Assembly (NCBI GenBank): GCA_947629225.1
Contig: CANRCY010000002.1
Location: forward strand, 1-34,459
DNA length: 34,459 nucleotides
Origin: an uncultured Clostridia bacterium
Lineage (GTDB): Bacteria; Bacillota; Clostridia; Christensenellales; Borkfalkiaceae
Direction of reading: 5' to 3'
Positions 1 to 9,200 of this stretch are shown here, one piece after another (within the stretch, counting starts at the first letter, position 1; every line of letters starts with the position of its first letter). Below the pieces are notes generated by a model. The model saw only the letters and a program-made list of their open reading frames with translations, had not been told where the DNA came from and made no database searches. The position numbers and the translations under genes are program-made.

Positions 1-1352
1 GCGAGACAGACGTCACCCTCTTGTATGCCGACGAGTCTCTTCTCGTCCTCTCCGCCCCTTCGATGACGACCGCATACCGCTGTTTCGCCCTCTCCGTGAC
101 CGATCTTGCGGAAAAGAGGTGCAGGGAGAATCCCTCCATGACGGCGGGTGCGTTCCCCGTTCTCGTCGGCGGAAAGACGCGCGGCATGCTCGTGCTCGAC
201 GGCGCGGGCGGTGCGGTCTATGCGGAGGAGAACGCCGTCCGCGGGACGTATGTTCTCTCGGACGGGCTTGCGGAGTGCCTCTTCGGCGGCACGCGCACAC
301 AGTTCCGCATCGAGGAAGAGGACGGCAGTTTCTTCTGCCTTGCAGCAGACGTTTCGGGCGAATTTACCGACGGCGAGGGAACGCTCTCCCTCGACGGATT
401 CGGGAAAGCCGTCTACCGCGGCGGGGAATCGTTCACCGCGCCCTACCGCGCGGAAGGGCGCACGGCTGAGATCGTCCGCGGCGGGGAAGTCTGGCGGTTT
501 GTCCTTTCCGAGGGCAAGTTTACGCTCACGCGCTACCGCCGCTATCTCTCGCCCGACGGCAAAGGGGAACTGCTCCTTGCGATCGGCGGGGGCGGCGCGC
601 TCTACCGCGACGGCAGGGAATATGTAGGGGCGTACTCCAAAGAGCAGATCTTTGTCTCCGAAGAATTGGAATTTTCTTACCGTATTTACGGAGACGTATT
701 CCGTTTTTACGACCGCACGCAGGAGATCTCCTACTGCGCGGGGGAGGGAACGCTCCGCCTCGACGGTTGCGGCTTGGGCGAATACACGGTCGGGGAAACG
801 GTCTACCGCGGCAGCGTCACGGTGACGGACGTCGGGCTCATCGTCTTTTCTTCCGAAGAGTTGCCCGCTCTCTCGGGCATGGCGGGGTTCCGCATCGGCG
901 CGAACGGCGCGCTCGAAGTGTTGGGGGAGGAATTCGGCGTTTATTCCCCGCGCGGCGGCGAAGGCGAGCTCTTTTTGCAGGGGGACGGAGTCGCCTACCT
1001 GCGCAAGGGCGGCATTTGGAGAGCGGGCGTTTACACGCGGACGGAGAGCGGGGAATTCCTCTTCGGGCTCTACGGCGAAAGTTTCCGTTTCCGCACGGAA
1101 AAACATGGCGGCGGCGCGACGTATGCCGTCTTCCGCGAAGAGCTCTCCGCCTATGCGGGCGAGTATCAGACGGAAGAGGGGCTTCTTGTCGTGGACGGTT
1201 ACGGCGCAACGCTCGGGGAGCGGGAACTTCGCTTCGTCTGCGCAGGCACGGGGGGATTCGTCGCGTTCGAAGAGGAAACTCGGACCTACTATGCCGTCCG
1301 TATCGGCGAAGAGACGACAATCCGCGCGGCAGAACGTTTTTACACGGCATAA
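1..1352 (+). CDS. C-terminal part of a repeat protein with tandem beta-type 'LDGxG' repeats; 5' end lies outside the window
   Basis: Reading frame is open to the left edge (codons from position 3: E T D V T L L Y A D E S...). The ORF-track start at 21 is a TTG. Repeated blocks: RGMLVLDGAGGAVY, EGTLSLDGFGKAVY, KGELLLAIGGGGALY, EGTLRLDGCGLGEY, EGELFLQGDGVAYL, EGLLVVDGYGATL. Stop at 1350-1352. Confidence 0.8.
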   Translation, partial: ETDVTLLYADESLLVLSAPSMTTAYRCFALSVTDLAEKRCRENPSMTAGAFPVLVGGKTRGMLVLDGAGGAVYAEENAVRGTYVLSDGLAECLFGGTRTQFRIEEEDGSFFCLAADVSGEFTDGEGTLSLDGFGKAVYRGGESFTAPYRAEGRTAEIVRGGEVWRFVLSEGKFTLTRYRRYLSPDGKGELLLAIGGGGALYRDGREYVGAYSKEQIFVSEELEFSYRIYGDVFRFYDRTQEISYCAGEGTLRLDGCGLGEYTVGETVYRGSVTVTDVGLIVFSSEELPALSGMAGFRIGANGALEVLGEEFGVYSPRGGEGELFLQGDGVAYLRKGGIWRAGVYTRTESGEFLFGLYGESFRFRTEKHGGGATYAVFREELSAYAGEYQTEEGLLVVDGYGATLGERELRFVCAGTGGFVAFEEETRTYYAVRIGEETTIRAAERFYTA

Positions 1353-1382
1353 AAATTTTCACCGAAACATAACGGAATGCCA

Positions 1383-1411
1383 TTGCATTTTCACGCGGAA
1401 TTTGGTATAAT
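1383..1411 (+). promoter_or_regulatory. sigma70-like promoter for the trpS operon
   Basis: TTGCAT (1383-1388), 17-bp spacer, TATAAT (1406-1411); ATG at 1442 preceded by GGAGAG. Confidence 0.7.
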
Positions 1412-1441
1412 GTGTTCATAATACCGAATTTTGGAGAGAGA

Positions 1442-2440
1442 ATGGGAAAAGGTACGGTCTATTCGGCGATCCAGCCGAGCGGAAACCTCACGATCGGGAA
1501 CTACGTCGGCTCCATCCGTAATTGGCTGACGATGCAGGCGGAATACGATTGCTTTTTCGCCATGGCGAACATGCACGCCATCACCGTGCGGCAGGAGCCC
1601 GCGGAACTCAGAAGAAGGACGCTCGAACTTGCCGCGCTCTATATCGCCTGCGGGATCGACCCCGAAAAGTGCACGCTCTATGTGCAGTCGCAGGTGCCCC
1701 AGCATGCCGAACTTGCGTGGGTGCTCAATACGGTCACCTATGTCGGCGAAATGGAGCGCATGACGCAGTTCAAGGATAAATCGCAAAAACATGCCGACAA
1801 TATCAACATGGGGCTCATGGACTATCCCGTGCTCATGGCGGCGGATATTCTCCTCTATCAGGCGGAATTCGTCCCCGTGGGGCAGGACCAGACCCAGCAT
1901 GTCGAGATCACGCGGGATATCGCCGTCCGTTTCAACAACCGTTTCGGCGAAACGTTCACCGTGCCCAAGGCGCTCATCTTAAAGCAGGGCGCGAAGATCG
2001 CCTCCTTGCAGGAACCGACGAAAAAGATGAGCAAGTCGGACGAAAACCCGAACGCTTCCGTCTACCTCACCGACGACAGAGAGACGATCATGCGCAAATT
2101 CAAGCGCGCCGTTACCGACAGCGGCAACGAAATCCGCTTCGCTCCCGACGAAAAGCCGGGGGTCTCCAACCTGCTCACGATCTACGCCTCCTTCACGGGT
2201 AAGACGGCGGAAGAGGCGGAAAAGGAATTTGCGGGCAAGGGCTACGGCGAATTCAAGCTCGCCGTGGGGGAGGCAGTCGCGGACAAGCTCGCCCCCGTGC
2301 AGGCGGAACAGGCGCGTATCCTTCGGGACAAGGCTTACCTCGGCGGGGTGCTCGCCTCGGGCGCGGAGCGCGCCTACAAGACCGCCCGCAAGACCCTCTC
2401 CAAAGTCTACCGCAAGATCGGTTTCTATCAAGGCGAATAA
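1442..2440 (+). CDS. trpS: Tryptophanyl-tRNA synthetase
   Basis: N-terminus MGKGTVYSAIQPSGNLTIGNYVGSIRNW and KMSKS motif (KKMSKSDENPNAS), both typical of TrpS. ATG 1442 with SD preferred over the upstream GTG 1412, which directly abuts the -10 box. Confidence 0.95.
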   Translation: MGKGTVYSAIQPSGNLTIGNYVGSIRNWLTMQAEYDCFFAMANMHAITVRQEPAELRRRTLELAALYIACGIDPEKCTLYVQSQVPQHAELAWVLNTVTYVGEMERMTQFKDKSQKHADNINMGLMDYPVLMAADILLYQAEFVPVGQDQTQHVEITRDIAVRFNNRFGETFTVPKALILKQGAKIASLQEPTKKMSKSDENPNASVYLTDDRETIMRKFKRAVTDSGNEIRFAPDEKPGVSNLLTIYASFTGKTAEEAEKEFAGKGYGEFKLAVGEAVADKLAPVQAEQARILRDKAYLGGVLASGAERAYKTARKTLSKVYRKIGFYQGE

Positions 2441-3306
2441 TGTTCGGCTATATCCGTTACGATCTTCCAAATCTCTATATCAAGGACCTCGAACTTTACA
2501 GGGCGCTCTATTGCGGGCTGTGCAAGGGCATCGGCTCGTCATGCGGGCAGGCGGCGCGCATCGGGTTGAGTTACGACGTCGCCTTTCTCTCCGCCCTTCT
2601 GCACAATCTCGCGGGGCAAAACGTCACCGTGGAAATGCAGAACTGCTTCGAGCATACCTTAAAGAAGAGACCCATTGCAAAGCCCGACCCCCTCACCGAA
2701 GAGCTCGGCGCGCTGAACACCGTTCTCATCTATTATAAGCTGACGGACGACATTTCGGACGGCGAGCGGGGCAGGGGAAAGCGGCTCTGGTTCAAACGGG
2801 GCTTCCGCCGCGCGAAAAAAAATTACCCCGAACTCGTCGGGATCGTGGAACGGTTCATGCGGGCGCAGGCGGAGACGGAGAAGAGAGCCGACCCCTCTGC
2901 GGACAGGGCGGCGGACCCGACCGCCTGCATGCTGAGGGAGCTCTCGCGGCATTTCCTCGGCGAAAAGGCGGGCGAGGGGACCGACGAGCTCTTCTACAAT
3001 TTGGGCAAGTGGATTTATCTCATCGACGCGCTCGACGATTACGACAAGGACAAAAAGAAGGGAAATTACAACCCGTTTGTCTTAACGTACGGCGCGGAGA
3101 GCCGCAAAGCTCTCCTCGAACAAGAGCGGGAAGACGTCTCGTTTTTGTTCGACACGATCTTTTTCGCCCTGCGCGAAGGGCTGTCGGGCTGCAAATTTTC
3201 TTTCAACCGCGATCTGACCGATAACGTCATTCTGCTCGGGATTCCCGCCGAGACCTCCCGCGTGATGAAGGGAGAAAAGCGGGAAGAGATGCGGGCGAAG
3301 ATCTAA
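2440..3306 (+). CDS. DUF5685 family protein
   Basis: N-terminus MFGYIRYDLPNLYIKDLELYRALYCGLCKGIGSSCGQ is typical of the DUF5685 family. ATG overlaps the trpS stop by 1 nt. Confidence 0.8.
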   Translation: MFGYIRYDLPNLYIKDLELYRALYCGLCKGIGSSCGQAARIGLSYDVAFLSALLHNLAGQNVTVEMQNCFEHTLKKRPIAKPDPLTEELGALNTVLIYYKLTDDISDGERGRGKRLWFKRGFRRAKKNYPELVGIVERFMRAQAETEKRADPSADRAADPTACMLRELSRHFLGEKAGEGTDELFYNLGKWIYLIDALDDYDKDKKKGNYNPFVLTYGAESRKALLEQEREDVSFLFDTIFFALREGLSGCKFSFNRDLTDNVILLGIPAETSRVMKGEKREEMRAKI

Positions 3307-3330
3307 CGAATCAAGCAAAGGAACGAAACT

Positions 3331-3933
3331 ATGACGAATTACGAACTATTGGGGCTGGGCGAAAACGCCACCGATGAGGAGATCGCCGCGGCGTACAAAG
3401 CCCTGAAAGCAAAATACTCCGAAGAACGCTGGCAAGAGGGCGAAGCGGGCAGCCATGCCGCGCGCATGCTCGAAAAGATAGACGTCGCCTACGAAGAGAT
3501 CATGCGCGAACGCCGCGAGACCTCGCGCGACGCAGAGGGGAAGAACGCCTTCGACGACGTTGCCGACCTCATCCGCGCGGGCGACCTTGCGGGAGCGCAG
3601 GAAAAGCTCGACGCATTCAACGAACGCCCCGCGGAGTGGCACTATCTGCAATCGGTGGTCTTTTACAAGAAGAATTGGATCAACGAGAGCAAAAAACAGC
3701 TCGAGATCGCCATTCAGCTCGACGGGGCGAACGCCAAGTATAAAGAGGCGTACGAAAAACTTCGCGCCCGCGCCAATTACAGAGAACAGACGGGCGGCGC
3801 GGAGAACGTCAACCCCAATCCCATTCCCGAAGAGCAGATGGGCGGCAACACCTGTGCGAACTGCGCCAACGTCTGTTATTCGATCATGTGCGTCAACTGT
3901 CTGTTCAACTTCTGTTGTAGCTGTTGCCGTTAA
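3331..3933 (+). CDS. J-domain (DnaJ-like) protein with a Cys-rich C-terminus
   Basis: N-terminal J-domain-like sequence (NYELLGLGENATDEEIAAAYKALKAKYSEER...), helical TPR-like middle, C-terminus CANCANVCYSIMCVNCLFNFCCSCCR. Confidence 0.75.
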   Translation: MTNYELLGLGENATDEEIAAAYKALKAKYSEERWQEGEAGSHAARMLEKIDVAYEEIMRERRETSRDAEGKNAFDDVADLIRAGDLAGAQEKLDAFNERPAEWHYLQSVVFYKKNWINESKKQLEIAIQLDGANAKYKEAYEKLRARANYREQTGGAENVNPNPIPEEQMGGNTCANCANVCYSIMCVNCLFNFCCSCCR

Positions 3934-3946
3934 ACGCAATACGGGT

Positions 3947-4477
3947 ATGAAAAAGCCGACAAAATCGTTCGAAATAGCGCTCTCTGCGATCGCGGCGGCG
4001 ATCGCCGCCGCATTTATGATGATCGGCAGTCTCACTCCCTTCATGCTCGCCGCGGGCTATGTCATCGCCACGGTCGCGCTCATGCTTCCCCTTTCCAAAG
4101 ACTTTTTGTGGGGAAGCGCGCTCGCCTATCTTGCGGCGGGGCTCATCGCGGTCTGGATTGCGCCGTGGAACATCGTGCCCTATGCGGTCTTCTTCGGGCT
4201 TCATCCCATTGTCAACTATTTGCAGAAAAAGTATGTCAGGCGCACGCCGCTTAAGATCTTATGCTTCGCCGCGAAAGCGGTCTGGTTCGATCTTGCGATG
4301 TGGCTCTCCTTCTTCGTGCTCACTTGGGGGGCGGGATTGCAATTTCCCGCATACGTCACCCGATTTCTTTACTACATTTTGTTTCTCGGCGGCACCCTGT
4401 TTTTTGCGGGATACGACGTGATGATCTTCCTTTGCCAACGTTCGGTAAACGCGGTCATCCGCCGTATACGGAGGTGA
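3947..4477 (+). CDS. Polytopic membrane protein of unknown function
   Basis: ATG at 3947 (in frame with the longer ORF 3560..4477) gives MKKPTKSFEIALSAIAAAIAAAFMMIGSLTPFMLAAGYVIATVALMLPL..., several hydrophobic helices. The upstream part of the ORF overlaps the J-domain gene in another frame. Confidence 0.75.
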   Translation: MKKPTKSFEIALSAIAAAIAAAFMMIGSLTPFMLAAGYVIATVALMLPLSKDFLWGSALAYLAAGLIAVWIAPWNIVPYAVFFGLHPIVNYLQKKYVRRTPLKILCFAAKAVWFDLAMWLSFFVLTWGAGLQFPAYVTRFLYYILFLGGTLFFAGYDVMIFLCQRSVNAVIRRIRR

Positions 4478-4480
4478 GAA

Positions 4481-5872
4481 ATGCAAAAGAACGAGATCGT
4501 TACGGGCGTTGCCGAAGCGCTCGGCACAAACGGCGAGGGGATCGTCCGCACGGACGACGCCGTTATTTTCGTGCCCTTTTTGTTGGTAGGGGAACGCGCC
4601 AAGATCAAAATTTTGCGCAGGAAGGGGAACATCGCCTACGGAAAGGTCATGGAGATCTTCACGCCCGCCGAAGAGCGCACCCGTCCCGCATGCCCCGTGT
4701 TCGGCAAGTGCGGGGGCTGCCGTCTGCAACACATCAAGTACCGCTACCAGCTCGCCTTCAAACAGGACGTCGTGCGCGAAGCGCTGAAAAAGATCGCGGG
4801 GCTCTCGTGCGAGGTCTCCCGTTGCGAACGAAGCGAACGGGAGTACGGCTACCGCAACAAGCTCCAACTCCCCATCGGGAGCAGGAACGGGCAGAACGCC
4901 GTGGGCTTTTATGCCGAACGTTCGCACCGCATCGTCCCGACTTCCGTCTGTCCCATCCATCCCGAATGGTCGGAAGCGCTCATCGCCGCCGTCCGCAAAT
5001 TCATGGAGACGTGCGGGTTAGACGGCTACGACGAGACGACGGGAAAGGGTTCTCTCCGCCATATCGTCGTGCGGGAACTCAAACACAAATATCTGATCAC
5101 TTTGGTCACGGCGGAGCGCACCCTGCCCGGCGTAGACTATTTTTTGTTCTTGCTCGACGGAATTTTCCCCGAATACAGCTTTTATCTCAATTACAATCCC
5201 GAAAACACCAACGTCGTCTTCGGCAAGGAATTCACTCTGCTCAAAGGCAAGGGCGTTTATGAGTGTACGGAAGGGGGGATTTCCTTCGAAGCGGGTCCCA
5301 ACACCTTCGTGCAGGTCAACGAAGGGGTCCGCGCCAAGCTGTACGAGCGCGCCGTGTCCCTCGTGGGGGAGAACGAGACGGTCGTCGACTGTTATTCGGG
5401 CGGCGGGCTCCTCACGGCAATGCTCGCGCGCAAGTGTGAAAAGGCGTACGGCATCGAGATCGTCCGCGAGGCGACCGACTGCGCCGACTCCCTTGCTCTC
5501 CGCAACGGATTGATCGGCAAAATGGAAAATCTCAACGGTTCGGTCGAAGAGCTTCTGCCCCGTCTTTTGGGGGAGCTCCCCGTCCCGTCCACCGTCGTGC
5601 TCGACCCGCCCCGTTCGGGCGCAGAGCGCGGCGTTCTCGATGCGATTTCTGCAAACGGGGTGCAAAAAGTGCTCTACATCAGTTGCAATCCCGCCACGCT
5701 CGCGCGCGATCTCGGCTTGCTCACGGGCAGCCTTTCGTTCAACGCAAAGGGGGAACTCGTCAAGAGCGAGAACTTTGAGCCGCGCTACCGCGTCTCGCTC
5801 GTACAGCCCTTCGACATGTTCCCGCAGACCAAGTGGGTCGAGACGCTCGTCTTGCTCGAACGCGCGGAATAA
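4481..5872 (+). CDS. rlmD: 23S rRNA (uracil-5-)-methyltransferase, RlmD/RumA family
   Basis: N-terminal TRAM-like domain; Fe-S cluster Cys motif CPVFGKCGGCRLQH; SAM motif VVDCYSGGGLLTAMLA; DPPRSGAERG and YISCNPATLARD near the C-terminus. Confidence 0.92.
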   Translation: MQKNEIVTGVAEALGTNGEGIVRTDDAVIFVPFLLVGERAKIKILRRKGNIAYGKVMEIFTPAEERTRPACPVFGKCGGCRLQHIKYRYQLAFKQDVVREALKKIAGLSCEVSRCERSEREYGYRNKLQLPIGSRNGQNAVGFYAERSHRIVPTSVCPIHPEWSEALIAAVRKFMETCGLDGYDETTGKGSLRHIVVRELKHKYLITLVTAERTLPGVDYFLFLLDGIFPEYSFYLNYNPENTNVVFGKEFTLLKGKGVYECTEGGISFEAGPNTFVQVNEGVRAKLYERAVSLVGENETVVDCYSGGGLLTAMLARKCEKAYGIEIVREATDCADSLALRNGLIGKMENLNGSVEELLPRLLGELPVPSTVVLDPPRSGAERGVLDAISANGVQKVLYISCNPATLARDLGLLTGSLSFNAKGELVKSENFEPRYRVSLVQPFDMFPQTKWVETLVLLERAE

Positions 5873-5896
5873 CCGCAAAAAAATACTGCCGACCGC

Positions 5897-5923
5897 ACGG
5901 AGGGACCCCCCTCCGTTTTTTTA
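5897..5923 (+). terminator. Rho-independent terminator of the trpS-rlmD operon
   Basis: ACGGAGGG-accc-CCCTCCGT followed by a T run. Confidence 0.85.
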
Positions 5924-5940
5924 TTACTCCTTTTTTCCTT

Positions 5941-6045
5941 GGCTCCCCCTTGAGGGGGAGCTGTCGAGGCTATGCCGAGACTGAGGGGGTGTCTCGCTGT
6001 CCCTGAAGTGGCGAAGCGCAGTGAGCCGAAGGGCGGCGCTCCGCA
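5941..6045. repeat. REP/MITE-like intergenic palindromic element, copy 1
   Basis: Perfect hairpin GCTCCCCCT-TG-AGGGGGAGC (5942-5961), then ...CTCGCTGTCCCTGAAGTGGCGAAGCGCAGTGAGCCGAAGGG... Its 3' half resembles 16115-16165. Confidence 0.55.
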
Positions 6046-6208
6046 ACCATGTAACAAATTTGCATAAAACTAATTTTTATTCATCACTCTTTCACATAAA
6101 AATGAAAAAAACGAGCAAAAACCAATGTTTTGCTAAATATTTTTTATTATATCAGATTTAGTTATGGATATATAATCAATTTTTATACATTGTCATGCGG
6201 AAAATCGC

Positions 6209-6238
6209 TTGACATTCCTTTTTGTGAAAAGATATAAT
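6209..6238 (+). promoter_or_regulatory. sigma70-like promoter for the giant LRR lipoprotein gene
   Basis: TTGACA (6209-6214), 18-bp spacer, TATAAT (6233-6238). Confidence 0.8.
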
Positions 6239-6284
6239 GACAGAAATTATAATTTATAATGGAACAATTATAAGGAGAGACGAT

Positions 6285-9200
6285 ATGAAACGCAGATTGC
6301 TCTTATTGCTTTCGGTCTTCTTTGCAGTCATCGGCGTGCTTACGTTCGCTTCCTGCAAGGAGAACCCCGACGTGGGCGGAAATCTCCAAGCGGGCGAAGA
6401 AGCCGGCGATTACTACTGCGAAGTCGGCGGGGAGAAATGCACCCTCTCGCTGACGCAGGAGTGCGGGTTTACGCTCGACGTAGGGGGAGCTCCGATCACG
6501 GGCAGTTACACCCCCAACGGCGAAGTCCTCGCGATGAAATACGACGGAGGGGAGATCTCCGCCACCTATTTCAACGATGTGGTCACGCTCGAATTCGAGG
6601 GGACATCTTACCGCTTTTTGAGAGACGTGAACTACACGGTCACGTTTGAAACGAACGGGGGGAGCACGGTATCTCCCGTTTCCGTCCGCAACGGCAAAAA
6701 GGCGGAAAAGCCCGAACCTCCCACAAAAGACGGCGAAGTGTTCGTCGGCTGGTATACGGACAACAATTTTAAGAGCGCCTATGCCTTCAACGAGCCCGTT
6801 TCTTCCGACCTTAAATTATATGCGCGCTTTGTCGCGCCCATGGACCCCGAATACACCGTCTCGTTCGACGTGAACGGGGGAGAGGGGAGCTTCGATCCCG
6901 TGCAGACGATCGGGCATAAGCTCTTCGAACTTCCCGTGCCCGAACGCGAAGACGGCGCAGAATTTGTGGGTTGGTGGGTCAGCCAGTACGGCGACCCCGA
7001 AAAGCTCACCTACCAATATAAGGTAGAGCAAACGCTCGAAGAGAGCGTCACGCTCTATGCCGTTTGGGCGGGCGAAGCTCCCGTCGTTTCGGTAGGGGAA
7101 AAGCTGATCGAGTGGAATTCCGTCGGCGTCGGCGCGACCTATTCGCTCACGGTGAAGAACCTCTCTGTGACGGACGGGGACCCCGTCGTCGTTACGTGGA
7201 CGGGCGCGCAGACTTCCTACAATTTCGATTTCACCCGGCAGGATGCGGGCGAATACGAAATTTCCGTCCAGTCGAACAACAAAGAGGGCAAGGCGTACTA
7301 TAAAAACAAGGTCCTTGCCAAAGTCTCCGTCTTCAAGGTCGAAGGCAGCACCTTGATGTTCAACAAGGTCGAAAATGCGGAGAAATACTTGCTCGCGATC
7401 GAGTGCGGTGACGCGGGTCATCATCCCGGACCCATCGAGATCGACGCGAACAACCCCGCTTCCTACGATTTCTCGGGTTGCGAGATGAAGAACGGCAAGA
7501 TCGGCTTCACGGTCACTGCCACGGCGACGGGCTACCTTTCGTCCGTCTCCGATAAGTTCGAATTCTCGCGCGTGCTCGACCAAGTTTCGGGCATCGACGT
7601 CGAACCCAACTCCGAACAGCTCCGCTGGTCGTCCGTTCCCAATGCCGCGACCTATCACGTCACGGTAAAGCAGGGCGATAGCACGCTCTATGAAGAGGAC
7701 GTTGTCGACGGAACGTCTTTCCCGCTCAAAAATCTCGACAGCGGTCTCTATGAGATCTCCATCACGCCCAAGGCGCGCGGCTGGAACTCTCCCGCGGCGT
7801 CGACCTATTCCTATCAAAAGAATACCCTTGCCGCGCCCGCGAACGTCCGCTCCGACGTCGCCAATTCCAAGATCGTTTGGGATACGGTCAAGGGAGCCGT
7901 CCGCTACGAAGTGCAGATCGGCAGCCATACCAAGTCGGTAACGGAGAACGAAATCCCCTTCACCGAAGAATTCCGCGAGGCGGGCGTCTCCGAATATACC
8001 GTCATCGTGCGCGCGATCGCGCAGGATTCCGCAAACAACTCCCTCTGGACGGACGTTTATTCCGTGCGTTACGGCGAACTCGGCAACGAGCTCCGCTATC
8101 GCGACGGCGTTCTCTCTTGGGACCCCGTCTTCGGCGTGAGCAGTTATGAACTCAAGCTCAACGACGGCGAAGGCGTCGCTTACGACAATGTTTCGAGCAT
8201 CGATGTAAAAGAACTCTTCACCGCGGAGGGCACCTACCGCTTTGCGCTCCGCGCGCTCTATGCCGACACGGGCGAAAAGACGATCTACGCCACCGTGCAG
8301 ATTTATAAACTTTCCTTCGATACGCAGGGCGCGGATCAAAATATCGGCAGCCTCTATCTCGCCACGGGCGACAAGGTCACCCTTCCCGGGAGCGAAGACG
8401 TCTCCCTCTTCGGGTTCGATCTCGACGGTTGGTACACCGATCCCGACGAAGACAAAGGCGAACGCTACGACGACGGCGTCTATCTCGACCAGAACAACCG
8501 CACCGTCTATGCGCATTGGAATCCCAAGATGTTCCACATCAAGCTCGTCGTCGCTCCTTACGGCATTGAAACGGAGGAGATCACGGCAGGTGTAGACGCG
8601 TTTTACAGAAGACGGGTCGAACTTCCCATTCCCGAGAGCTCCGATCCCATCAAGGGCTTCACGGGTTGGTACGATTCTCCCACGGGCGAAGTCTCCTTCA
8701 CCCGCGCAGACGGCGTGATCGCAAGCTATACGCAGGGCGGCGACATCACCCTCTATGCGCAGTGGATCGACGTGCTCTCCTTCACCGCGATCACCGACGG
8801 CAACGGCACGATCACCGCTTATCAGGTGAGCAAGAGCAAGGACATCAACCTCAGCGACCTTTCGCTGATCCACATTCCGCAGTATTATCAAGAGAGACCC
8901 GTCACGCAGGTCATCGACTTCACCGAGTGCACCTCGCTCGAGATCGTGGAAATTCCCGACAGCATCCAGCTGATCTCGGTCGCCACGACGGAGAGCGCCT
9001 TCACGGGCTGCACGAAACTCCGCGAGATCAGAATTTACGAGACCGACTATAACGGTCCGAAGTATTACAGCGACGTGGACGGCGTGCTCCTCTACAACAA
9101 CCCGGGCACGAACCTGCTCGAACTCAAACTCTATCCCATCGGGCGCGACGCCGAAGTCTTCGACATTCCCGACGGCGTGCAGGTGCTCCCTTCCAACGCG

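Noticed and set aside
119-627. Overlapping Arg/Ser-rich + strand ORFs in alternative frames (e.g. 119..469, 148..627, 767..1372, 9502..10110)
   Set aside because: Out-of-frame translations of real genes in GC-rich DNA; R/S/A-rich with no domain signal.
3560-3946. N-terminal extension of the membrane protein (ORF from 3560)
   Set aside because: Overlaps the J-domain gene in another frame and is low-complexity; ATG 3947 begins a plausible membrane protein.
6237-6284. ORF-track start at 6237 for the giant gene
   Set aside because: Overlaps the -10 TATAAT; ATG 6285 has a good SD and yields a clean lipoprotein signal peptide.
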